A stretch of DNA of 64,000 nt. Origin: Chloroflexota bacterium. GTDB lineage: Bacteria > Chloroflexota > Anaerolineae > Anaerolineales > Villigracilaceae. Each line of letters begins with the position of its first letter. Position 1 is the first letter of the stretch. The notes below the pieces were generated by a model that saw only the letters and a program-made list of their open reading frames with translations, searched no databases and was not told the DNA's origin. Shown here one piece after another: positions 36,344-44,771 of this stretch. The translations under genes and the position numbers were made by a program. The stretch covers positions 1-64,000 of the forward strand of contig JACRMH010000039.1 in NCBI GenBank assembly GCA_016219545.1, written 5' to 3'.

Positions 36344-36378
36344 AATAGTTTCAAATTACGTTTTGTTTTAGGCTTGAT

Positions 36379-36409
36379 AAAATCCGAAGCAGCAATGCTT
36401 CGGATTTTT
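36379..36409 (+). terminator. Terminator of the spe operon
   Basis: AAATCCGAAGC-agcaat-GCTTCGGATTTTT. Confidence 0.75.
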
Positions 36410-36429
36410 AGTTTCTATAGTTTTTGACA

Positions 36430-36485
36430 ATTGCCCCTCGCATTGATAAAATCCTTCAAACAAAGCGGGACAGCAATGGTGTCGA
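36430..36485 (-). pseudogene. Remnant of the 3' end of an APH-family gene (duplicate of the 43092..44081 gene end)
   Basis: ATTGATAAAATCCTTCAAACAAAGCGGGACAGCAATGG matches GTTGATAAAATCCTTCAAATAAGACGGGACAGCAATCG at 43105-43142. Confidence 0.7.
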
Positions 36486-36589
36486 GAAGTATAGAAGGAT
36501 CCCGGTTCAGCGTGCTAGATAATAAAATACTATGGCTAAGGTTTATCCATTTAACCTAGGACAAGAGTGCATAAGAAATATAACCAACT

Positions 36590-37849
36590 ATGGAGGAAAA
36601 TATGGTCAAGCAAAAATTATTCATGATCGTTCTTTTTCTGGTTCTTCTGTCAGGATGCTTACCGCCGGTGACCAGACAACCAAATCCCTCCACGCCAACC
36701 GCCGAGGAGCCAAGCCCGACAAACACCTTGATGATACCAACGCCCTTGCTGCAGCCAACTGAAATGGCTACACTTCCACCACAGGATGATCTCATTATAC
36801 AAAACTGTGTGAATGTACTTCCAAATGTACCTGCTGGCTTCATAACGACGGGCATTGTTCCTTTGGAGGATTTTCAGACATGGAGCACTGCTTTTCTTGA
36901 ACTCTCAACGAATGATAAAAGCCGAATTCCAAATATTAACGGACCAATAGCGGATTATGCAATCTCGCCTGATCGAAAGACTCTGGCGTACAAAACGCAT
37001 CTACCTTCGCAGTTCAATCTGACGCTCACCGATGCGCTTAATGTCCATAAACAGATCATCTTTTCTCGGCAATTAGATTATGCTTTGTATTATTGGCTGA
37101 ATAATGAAGAATTGTTGCTAGGGAAGAATAATCAGTGGGTCGTCTTTAATCCTTATACTAAGCAAGAAAGAGGATATTCGCTTGAGGATTTTCCTGATTA
37201 TGATACTTATAATCAATTCAACGTATGGGTGGGGCTCGACCCTCAAGAAACGCTGGCAATTTACAAAAACGAGAACAACAATACATCTCTTCTGAACATA
37301 GTTGACAAACAACTTCTGGCCGAAATACCCGATAATATTCAACGTCCCCCCATTGCATCCTGGACGCTTGATGGAAAAGAAGCGGCGATTGTTGGAGCGA
37401 CACAAGTAGGTCAGTATTGGTCAGAGGCAGGAGACAATATTTTTGGAGTCGGGCGGGATGGACAGGTGACTCAATTGACCAATTTAGCAGAGCATTATGG
37501 GGAGGGTTTTAACATCTATTCGTTGAGCTGGTCGCCAGATTCTCGTTATATCTCTTTTTGGATGTGGTATCCGGGAGTGAGTTCAAACGACTGGGTATTG
37601 GGCGTACTGGATACGTCAACTAAGAGAGTCACAGATTACTGTATTTCAACCGATCCTTATGCAACAAATGATGGGCGATCTCTTCCTGGTTTGTCTGCTC
37701 CAATTTGGTCGCCAGACGGGAAACAAATCATTGTTGAACATCGTACCAACGATTCCAAATATGTTGTCTTGTTGGACATTGCTCAAAATGTTGCTTTCCA
37801 AATTGCGCAAAACTCCGTTCCTCTTGGTTGGATGCTGAGTGAGCCTTAG
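36590..37849 (+). CDS. Lipoprotein with TolB/PD40-like beta-propeller
   Basis: Lipobox LLSGCL; LSWSPDSRYISFWMW, IWSPDGKQIIV. Confidence 0.8.
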   Translation: MEENMVKQKLFMIVLFLVLLSGCLPPVTRQPNPSTPTAEEPSPTNTLMIPTPLLQPTEMATLPPQDDLIIQNCVNVLPNVPAGFITTGIVPLEDFQTWSTAFLELSTNDKSRIPNINGPIADYAISPDRKTLAYKTHLPSQFNLTLTDALNVHKQIIFSRQLDYALYYWLNNEELLLGKNNQWVVFNPYTKQERGYSLEDFPDYDTYNQFNVWVGLDPQETLAIYKNENNNTSLLNIVDKQLLAEIPDNIQRPPIASWTLDGKEAAIVGATQVGQYWSEAGDNIFGVGRDGQVTQLTNLAEHYGEGFNIYSLSWSPDSRYISFWMWYPGVSSNDWVLGVLDTSTKRVTDYCISTDPYATNDGRSLPGLSAPIWSPDGKQIIVEHRTNDSKYVVLLDIAQNVAFQIAQNSVPLGWMLSEP

Positions 37850-37867
37850 AAAAAAGGAGTTTTATTT

Positions 37868-37912
37868 GTCGGCTCACACTATAACGTCAATGTAGCGAAA
37901 CGCCGCTAAAAA
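37868..37912 (+). pseudogene. Remnant of the 3' end of the SpeD-paralogue gene
   Basis: CACTATAACGTCAATGTAGCGAAACGCCGCTAAAAA nearly identical to CACTATAACGTCAATGTAGTGAATCGCCGCTAAAAT at 36311-36346. Confidence 0.75.
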
Positions 37913-37957
37913 ATTTTGAATCGCACTAATTAGAATGCACTAATTGGAGAAAAAAGA

Positions 37958-39280
37958 ATGACAGCAAAAAGTAATGTTTTTATTTTTGCAATAATATTGA
38001 TGCTTGTTGCTGGGTGTACACAGGCCCCAACTTCACCTTCAAGCACTCAACAAGTGATTAAGACACCTTTCGGTACGCCTACTATATCCGTGAACACGCC
38101 TGTTCCGACAGAAACGAACACCATTGTTTCGCCAATAACAAACTCCCCGTTTGATAAGTGTTTGTCTGTTGAATCGAACTATCGGTCCGATTTAGCTTTC
38201 ACAGGATCGTTAATTCTAACGGGCACAGTGGACATAGGAAATGATTTAGTCAGATACACAGACTATAAGATAGACATGGAAACTGTTGAGAAAATTGAGC
38301 TTTCCAAGCCGGGGGAAAATATTTTTAATGTTTCCATCTCTCCAGACGGAAATTGGATGGCGTACGAAAAATATGTACTCGAAAGCGAGAGCGATGATTT
38401 AATCATTTCCGATATTGAGGGAAAACACCAGAAGGTTATATCGTGGAAAAACGAATGGACATATATTGCATCGTGGCTGGATTCCAAGAGGCTGATGATA
38501 GGCATCGATGGGGCATCAAATAGCGACGGCAGTGTCTCGGTCCCGTCTTTTCTGGTTTTTAATCCTTTTACTGGTGAGCATCAAACTTTAAAGCCTGATC
38601 TTTCGGACGTTTTTGAGACAGTGGACTTTTCGGGACTAACAGGAAGGTCTTACAACCCTGAATTAGATCGAATTGTATACTTGGAGGGCGACATGGGGTT
38701 TATTAAACCTCCACATTACATTCTGTGGGATATAACTCAACAGCAAAGTCTTGCAAGTTTTGAGATGATTATCCAGCCAACCGCTTTACCTGCATGGTCG
38801 CCGGATGGAAAGAGTTTTGGGCTTGCGGCCAGCATTAAGGAGGATATTTTTCAGACTTGGCCCGCATATGAACTGTATCGTGTTGGGCGGGATGGACAGA
38901 CCACCCAATTAACTCATCTGACGGATTATTACCCCTGGGTTTATATTGAAGATTACAGTTGGTCGCCGGATGGTAAATACATTGCGTTCTGGTTTTCGTG
39001 GTGGTCAGGGGAAAATCCTGGATGGGATTTGTTCGCTAGGCGTTATCTTGCCCTTGTAGATACAGAAAACGGCCAAGTTACGAATTATTGTATTGAAGGC
39101 AAACCTGCTAATAGTGGGAGGATGCCACTGCCTGTGTGGTCACCTGGGGGTGGCCAATTGGCGATGGAAAGCCCTATATCTGAAGGCGGCAGCCAGGTGG
39201 TAATAATTGACATGGAGAGCCGGCATGCTTTTCAGGTAGGTGAGAACATGACCCCAGTCGGCTGGATGGTTGCGCCGTAG
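37958..39280 (+). CDS. Lipoprotein with TolB/PD40-like beta-propeller
   Basis: Lipobox LVAGCT; VSISPDGNWMAYEKY, AWSPDGKSFGL, YSWSPDGKYIAFWFSW. Confidence 0.85.
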   Translation: MTAKSNVFIFAIILMLVAGCTQAPTSPSSTQQVIKTPFGTPTISVNTPVPTETNTIVSPITNSPFDKCLSVESNYRSDLAFTGSLILTGTVDIGNDLVRYTDYKIDMETVEKIELSKPGENIFNVSISPDGNWMAYEKYVLESESDDLIISDIEGKHQKVISWKNEWTYIASWLDSKRLMIGIDGASNSDGSVSVPSFLVFNPFTGEHQTLKPDLSDVFETVDFSGLTGRSYNPELDRIVYLEGDMGFIKPPHYILWDITQQQSLASFEMIIQPTALPAWSPDGKSFGLAASIKEDIFQTWPAYELYRVGRDGQTTQLTHLTDYYPWVYIEDYSWSPDGKYIAFWFSWWSGENPGWDLFARRYLALVDTENGQVTNYCIEGKPANSGRMPLPVWSPGGGQLAMESPISEGGSQVVIIDMESRHAFQVGENMTPVGWMVAP

Positions 39281-39336
39281 CAGAAGCGGTCAATTTGCCT
39301 CATGTCAACAAGAGTGCATAAGAAATAGAGCCAACT

Positions 39337-40308
39337 ATGGAAGAAAATATGCTCAAGCAAAAATTATTAATGATCGCCCTGTTTCTGGCTTTTCTATCAG
39401 GTTGCTCAATTGTTAGGCAACATATACTCGGAACTAGTACCTCAACTCCAATAGATATAGAATTTACGTCAATTCCAACCTTTGCGCCTCCGTCTATTAC
39501 CCCAGTATTTACTCCAGTGCCTGCCCAGCCTGCATCAGCGCAGACACCTTTTCCAACCCTTACTTCTAATGAAGCAAAAACAAAATTATTCAATTTACTG
39601 GTCAATAACGGTGGTTGCAATCTACCATGCCTAATAGGATATTCACCAAGGATATCAACTCGCCAAGATCTGCAAGGTTTCTTCAACCAGTTTAGAGTTG
39701 CAGATACACCTGATTTATCAGTCACTAGGTCAGTAGCAACTGATGGAAGTTCGATTGGTTTTTTTATTCGTTACACTAACAATTATCTTAACATGGGCAT
39801 TTCGACCTATGAAAATAAGAACCAAATAGAAGCGCTCGGAATGGGTACCTTCTCCCAACCTAATTGGGATACCTATTATGCAGAAACAATGAAATACTAT
39901 ATGCTTCCCCAAATATTAACCAATTATGGAGAACCTTCGCAGGTTTTGATTTTGACATATCGCAATGATAGACAACGTCCTGATGTTACAACATTTCCAT
40001 TCTTCCTAGTACTTCTTTACCCTGAACGGGGATTTTACGTAAAATACGAGATGGATCGAATATCAACAGGAGCTAAATTCTTAGGATGTCCATCAAAGTC
40101 CTTTGTTGATATTGTGGTTTGGTCTCCAGGTGATGAAGAAGTCTTTGAAAAGACAGTAAAACCAACAATCAACGGCGAATATTTCGGTGATTACAAATCT
40201 CTTGACAAGGCTACCATAATGACGGTTGAAGAGTTTTACAAAGTATTTTCAGATCCAGAAAGCATGGAGTGTATAGAAACTTCCATTGAAACGTGGCCAA
40301 ACCCATAG
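39337..40308 (+). CDS. Lipoprotein of unknown function sharing its 5' region and signal peptide with 36590..37849
   Basis: MEENMLKQKLLMIALFLAFLSGCS lipobox; mature region unrelated to the propeller proteins. Confidence 0.7.
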   Translation: MEENMLKQKLLMIALFLAFLSGCSIVRQHILGTSTSTPIDIEFTSIPTFAPPSITPVFTPVPAQPASAQTPFPTLTSNEAKTKLFNLLVNNGGCNLPCLIGYSPRISTRQDLQGFFNQFRVADTPDLSVTRSVATDGSSIGFFIRYTNNYLNMGISTYENKNQIEALGMGTFSQPNWDTYYAETMKYYMLPQILTNYGEPSQVLILTYRNDRQRPDVTTFPFFLVLLYPERGFYVKYEMDRISTGAKFLGCPSKSFVDIVVWSPGDEEVFEKTVKPTINGEYFGDYKSLDKATIMTVEEFYKVFSDPESMECIETSIETWPNP

Positions 40309-40371
40309 CTTTTGAGATGAGCCATAATAATAGTAATACCACCTGTAATGTAAGCGACAATTCAACAACTC

Positions 40372-41539
40372 ATGACCAAACCTTCAAAATACTATTTTGC
40401 AGGGACAACTCGTATCGCCATGCGGAAATACTCCATCCCCCAGCCGATGACCGTGGAATACTTCCTCTCTGACCACCTTGGTTCCACTTCCCTAACCACT
40501 GATTCAGCAGGGACAAAGGTCTCAGAGATCAAATATAAGCCGTGGGGTGAACTGCGCTCGGCGTGGAAGAGTTCTGACCCTCAATTAATACCTTCCACCT
40601 ATGCATTAACCAATTACACCTTCACGGGACAATACTCCTACATGGACGATCCCACCACCAGTGGAACTACCGAAGGCTTCGGACTTATGTTCTACAATGC
40701 CCGCTGGTATGACCCATCTCTGGGACGCTTTGCGCAGGCAGATGCAATTGTCCCAGGGGGAGTGCAAGGTTTAGATCGGTATGCATATGTCAATAACTCA
40801 CCGCTAGTTTACACGGATCCGAATGGACATTGGGCGCATTGTAATATCTTTGGTTGGTGTTGGGACTCGCAAGGTGGGAATTTCAGTATGACTCTAACGG
40901 CGGATGTGCAAAGCATTTCCGCAAATCTGTATGAAGATGGGCATAGGGAACGTTCTCAATTCATTAATGGAAAAAAATAATTTATGCGGTGCTGTTGTCT
41001 TTGCTGCGTTGTTCCATACACAAAACCCATCTTTTACAGGAAACCAAATCATTGAAATGCTAAATAATGCCAATATTCCAACTGACTTGACTGGTCATGG
41101 AGATATCGAAAAAATGGCAAGTTATTTTGGGTGGAAGGCAAAAGGAACAGATGCTGCTGGACTTGCACTTACACTGAAGGGAAATTCTGAGAAAAGATTT
41201 AATGCGTTGCTTGGGTATGTAAACCAAGGTTGGATTCCCGTAATAGGAATGAAAACTAATGGTGGAAAAATTGAGCTGACGGGGAGTACCCAGCATTGGG
41301 TGGCCGTAGTCGGAATTGGAGAATCGGATGATGGGCGGTTCATAGATATTTTTAATCCGTATGATGACAGCGTTACACGGTATTTATGGGATATCTTTTA
41401 TGAAAGTCTTAGTATAAATTGGTATGCGAAGGGTGATAATCATACTTATGATTACAATGCATTAGTTCTTCTGGGACTACCATCACAAACTATTGAGCCC
41501 AGGCCAGCACCAAAGAATAATCAACCCGTTCCATACTAG
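40372..41539 (+). pseudogene. Orphan Rhs C-terminal tip plus C39-like peptidase domain, split by an apparent frameshift at a 7-A run
   Basis: Rhs: LSDHLGSTSLTTDSAG..FGLMFYNARWYDPSLGRFAQADAIVPGGVQGLDRYAYVNNSPLVYTDPNGH (40372..40980); C39-like: NLCGAVVFAALF..TQHWVAVVGIGESDDGRFIDIFNPYDD (40904..41539); six A's would join them as FINGKNNLCGAV. Confidence 0.75.
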
Positions 41540-41549
41540 GAGAATCCAA

Positions 41550-42887
41550 ATGAGCACAAAGTTCCCTGTTTCAGAGCGCCATTCATGCTCAAAAAGATGG
41601 AGACAATTTCCATTTCTGTTTAATTTGTTATTTTTGTTGATAAGTTGTACTCCCGTAAATAATACACATGCAACCTCCGTACCAACAGAAGTATTGAATC
41701 CAGCGCTAGCTTCAAATACTCCCACAATGCTAGAGCTCACTCCAACGGCTACTCTCACTCCCGCCCCGGTGTTTGCAGATTTTCGGCAAGAACTCCTGCC
41801 GGGTACCTATATGACCTATTGGAGCCAGGGTATGTGGCATGCCAAGGACCCCACTACTACGGATACTTCAGTCCTTATATCAGGCGTTAAAGTGGACCAA
41901 CTAAATACAGATATTAAGTTCTCACCTGACTACAACCTAATTGTTTTCTCAAATTTGCCAAACACGCTGGAAATCTACGACCTACGTACCGGCAGGATTT
42001 CATCTTACCTTCATCCCCACGCGAACGATACCCTCTATTTTCTTTATAACTTCCAATGGGCGCTGGACGGTAAAACGCTTTTATATCTCGCCACACCCGC
42101 AGAGTATTCGATTCCAGATGGGATTGCCGGGGTCTATAGTTTTTCGTTGACAACCGGAGAGGTCACCATGTTAATTGATCCAAAGGATAATAGGTTTGAA
42201 TATGGATTGAAAGGACTCGCTTTATCGAATAATGGCTATTGGCTGGCTTTTTATGCCCCCCGTCGGTCTGAAGTGATGACTCCAGATCCCCAGTATGCGA
42301 TCTACGTTATGGATACGGCCTGTCTGGAGAATTTAGGAACATGTGCTGAATCCGTTCGTTTGGTTGTTGATGGGAGGGGACCTGTCTGGTCGTCAGACGG
42401 AAGGTTGGGTTGGATCTGTTCGGACGGAGCACTATCGGCGTTATGTATTATGGATATTGAAAAATCTCAGCGGTCTCAAACGCTATTAACAACACATGAC
42501 CTAAAATTACCGGCAGATGCAGAGTTCTCCAGATTTTATTGGTCGCCTGATGGGAATTACATTGCGCTAAATGTGAGAAAACATCAACCAACCGGGTTGA
42601 ATGATATAGTCGAAGAAATCTTTCTAATACCATTGGATGGAGGGGATGCCATCCAAGTGACCGCTTCAACGGATCGAAACGAATACTGGGAAGGTTGGTC
42701 GCCTGATGGCAAATATTTGGTTTATTCCCGTGCCTTTGGATATACCGAGCCTTACGGAGAATATGAAATAAGGATGCCAAAAACAGAACTTTTTCTATAC
42801 GACATTCAGTCTGGAATGCACATTGATCTTCTGAGTGGAGAAGCTGACGGTATAGAGGTGTTTGGCTCTTTTATAATCATAAAATAA
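41550..42887 (+). CDS. Lipoprotein with TolB/PD40-like beta-propeller
   Basis: Lipobox LLISCT; YWSPDGNYIALNV, GWSPDGKYLVYSRA. Confidence 0.85.
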   Translation: MSTKFPVSERHSCSKRWRQFPFLFNLLFLLISCTPVNNTHATSVPTEVLNPALASNTPTMLELTPTATLTPAPVFADFRQELLPGTYMTYWSQGMWHAKDPTTTDTSVLISGVKVDQLNTDIKFSPDYNLIVFSNLPNTLEIYDLRTGRISSYLHPHANDTLYFLYNFQWALDGKTLLYLATPAEYSIPDGIAGVYSFSLTTGEVTMLIDPKDNRFEYGLKGLALSNNGYWLAFYAPRRSEVMTPDPQYAIYVMDTACLENLGTCAESVRLVVDGRGPVWSSDGRLGWICSDGALSALCIMDIEKSQRSQTLLTTHDLKLPADAEFSRFYWSPDGNYIALNVRKHQPTGLNDIVEEIFLIPLDGGDAIQVTASTDRNEYWEGWSPDGKYLVYSRAFGYTEPYGEYEIRMPKTELFLYDIQSGMHIDLLSGEADGIEVFGSFIIIK

Positions 42888-42975
42888 AGACACTTATCAG
42901 GGAGATGAGCACTTATATCATGGTGCTTTGGATCACTTGATGAGTTGGATGCCAAATGGCGGTAGAAATTTACAG

Positions 42976-43018
42976 TTAGGCACAGCGACCATCTCGGCTC
43001 CACTTCCCTCATTTAGTT
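42976..43018 (+). pseudogene. Rhs-core remnant (..HSDHLGSTSLI*)
   Basis: GCGACCATCTCGGCTCCACTTCCCTC, a near match to GACCACCTTGGTTCCACTTCCCTA at 40474. Confidence 0.5.
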
Positions 43019-43091
43019 GACCCACATACCTGTGACCGCGACCTCGGAGGTTTCTAAACTTCCGAGGCCTTGGCTTTGCCTTGCATGAAGC

Positions 43092-44081
43092 CTAACTCTC
43101 GGCGTTGATAAAATCCTTCAAATAAGACGGGACAGCAATCGCATACTCCGGCTTCATGGTCTCAGGTAATTGCTCGATGACCATTTTCCACGTCAGGGCG
43201 CGGTTGACGTACCCAATGCGTTGTGCCAGTTTTAGAACAGACTGTAATTGATCGAGCGGCGCATAGGATGTCCAGTTCTGGAGATACATGTCGCGCACTT
43301 GTTCAGCTTCGGGGGAGAAGTCCACGCCCATGGAGTTGTCCACGCTCCGCATGATGACCACCAAAGTAAAGAATGGGTGGGTTATGGCGCTCTCGCCCCA
43401 GTCTGTAAAAATGATCTGCTCATCGCGGATAAAGATATTCGCATCATGAAAATCATCGTGATGGATCGTTTCAGGGATTCCGAATGAAGCCAGCCGTTCA
43501 CACATCTTTGAAAATTCATTGACAGATTCCTTCACGCGGGCATATTCCTCGGTGGTGAGGCTGTCTTCCGTATCAAGGAGCATGGACTCTTTATCAGCGA
43601 TCAGAGACTCGAAAAGAGCAGGTAATTTCGACAGACGGCGATCCATCATGCCGAGGGACAGCAATTCATCCACGTGCGGAGTTAAGTCCTTTTGCAAGTC
43701 CGCGTAAAGCGGCAGGACTTTCTCCCAAAGCGCAATGGATTTCTCGGCGCGGATGAATTGGCGAATGGGCAAGCCTGCATCCCGCATTAACATCCAATGA
43801 CGATTCAAATCCACTGCAATTAATTCAGGGAAGATCTCCGGGCGGAATTTGGCGAGGAAATCGGTCAGCGCTGTTTCGTGGGCAAAGATGTCTGCGGAGG
43901 CCTTGAAATAAAACATCCCTTTATCAGTGGGAATAGTCATCACCGTTGACCAGGGACGGATGTGCGGCTGCTCGATCTCGGCAGTCAGGCGCATGTCGTT
44001 TTTGCGAAGGATGGATCGAATCCACTCATGGGCTTCGGCCTGCCAGCCGGGTTGTTCCCACAAGAGAAAATTGTCAGCCAT
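43092..44081 (-). CDS. Aminoglycoside phosphotransferase (APH)-family protein
   Basis: PETIHHDDFHDANIFIRDEQIIFTDWGESAITHPFFTL. Confidence 0.85.
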   Translation of the reverse strand: MADNFLLWEQPGWQAEAHEWIRSILRKNDMRLTAEIEQPHIRPWSTVMTIPTDKGMFYFKASADIFAHETALTDFLAKFRPEIFPELIAVDLNRHWMLMRDAGLPIRQFIRAEKSIALWEKVLPLYADLQKDLTPHVDELLSLGMMDRRLSKLPALFESLIADKESMLLDTEDSLTTEEYARVKESVNEFSKMCERLASFGIPETIHHDDFHDANIFIRDEQIIFTDWGESAITHPFFTLVVIMRSVDNSMGVDFSPEAEQVRDMYLQNWTSYAPLDQLQSVLKLAQRIGYVNRALTWKMVIEQLPETMKPEYAIAVPSYLKDFINAES

Positions 44082-44710
44082 TATTTCCCGCAGGTGAATC
44101 GCGCCAGCATTTCTTCAAAGAGCGGACTCGCAGTTTCGGCTTGCGGCGCATAAACCTTCCACGCAAAGACGCGGTCACCGCAAGTCCATGCGCCTGCGCC
44201 GCCGAAGGGCAATACCGGTGTGGCAGTGGAAGTGATGGCAGTGTACATCACGTTCATGTTATGAATAAGTTTTACATCCAGGTTTCCCTGACGGGTATCC
44301 ACTTGTGAGTCCACGATGAGTTTGAGCAGGAATTCCGGGTCAGCGACATTCGGTGCGGACTGCCACATGACCTGAATAAATAGATTTGCATTAAGCGCCG
44401 CGATCACTCCCTGCCCGTAACTGCTCGGTGCTGCAGGGTTTTGTTGCGCGCTGACGTCGAAGAAGGCCATGTCAATGGGATGCCCGATGCAGAATTGATA
44501 TTCACAGAACAAGCCGGCAAGTTCAAATGGCGTTGGCGATGGATAAGGCGTGGATGCGGGAGGAACTGTAGCTTTTGGTAGTGCAGCGAGAGTAGCGGCC
44601 ACCGCCTGTTGGATCTGTGCGTTGGGGTCGGGAGTCGCTTTGGGGGAGCAGGATGCCAATAGAAACAGGATCAAGCCAACCGTTAAGAATTGAAGCGCAT
44701 TTTTTTTCAT
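44081..44710 (-). CDS. Lipoprotein of unknown function
   Basis: MKKNALQFLTVGLILFLLASCSPK lipobox; start downstream of the track start. Confidence 0.7.
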   Translation of the reverse strand: MKKNALQFLTVGLILFLLASCSPKATPDPNAQIQQAVAATLAALPKATVPPASTPYPSPTPFELAGLFCEYQFCIGHPIDMAFFDVSAQQNPAAPSSYGQGVIAALNANLFIQVMWQSAPNVADPEFLLKLIVDSQVDTRQGNLDVKLIHNMNVMYTAITSTATPVLPFGGAGAWTCGDRVFAWKVYAPQAETASPLFEEMLARFTCGK

Positions 44711-44771
44711 CCTAAAATTATAAACGCAATCGCTTGTAGGAGCGGGGTCATCCCGCCCCCACGTTGGATGA

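Noticed and set aside
40960-40985. Programmed -1 frameshift at A AAA AAA in the Rhs-C39 gene
   Set aside because: A -1 shift enters a frame that gives IIYAVLLS.. and soon stops; the C39 frame needs +1 (or one fewer A), so slippage/indel is preferred over canonical -1 frameshifting.
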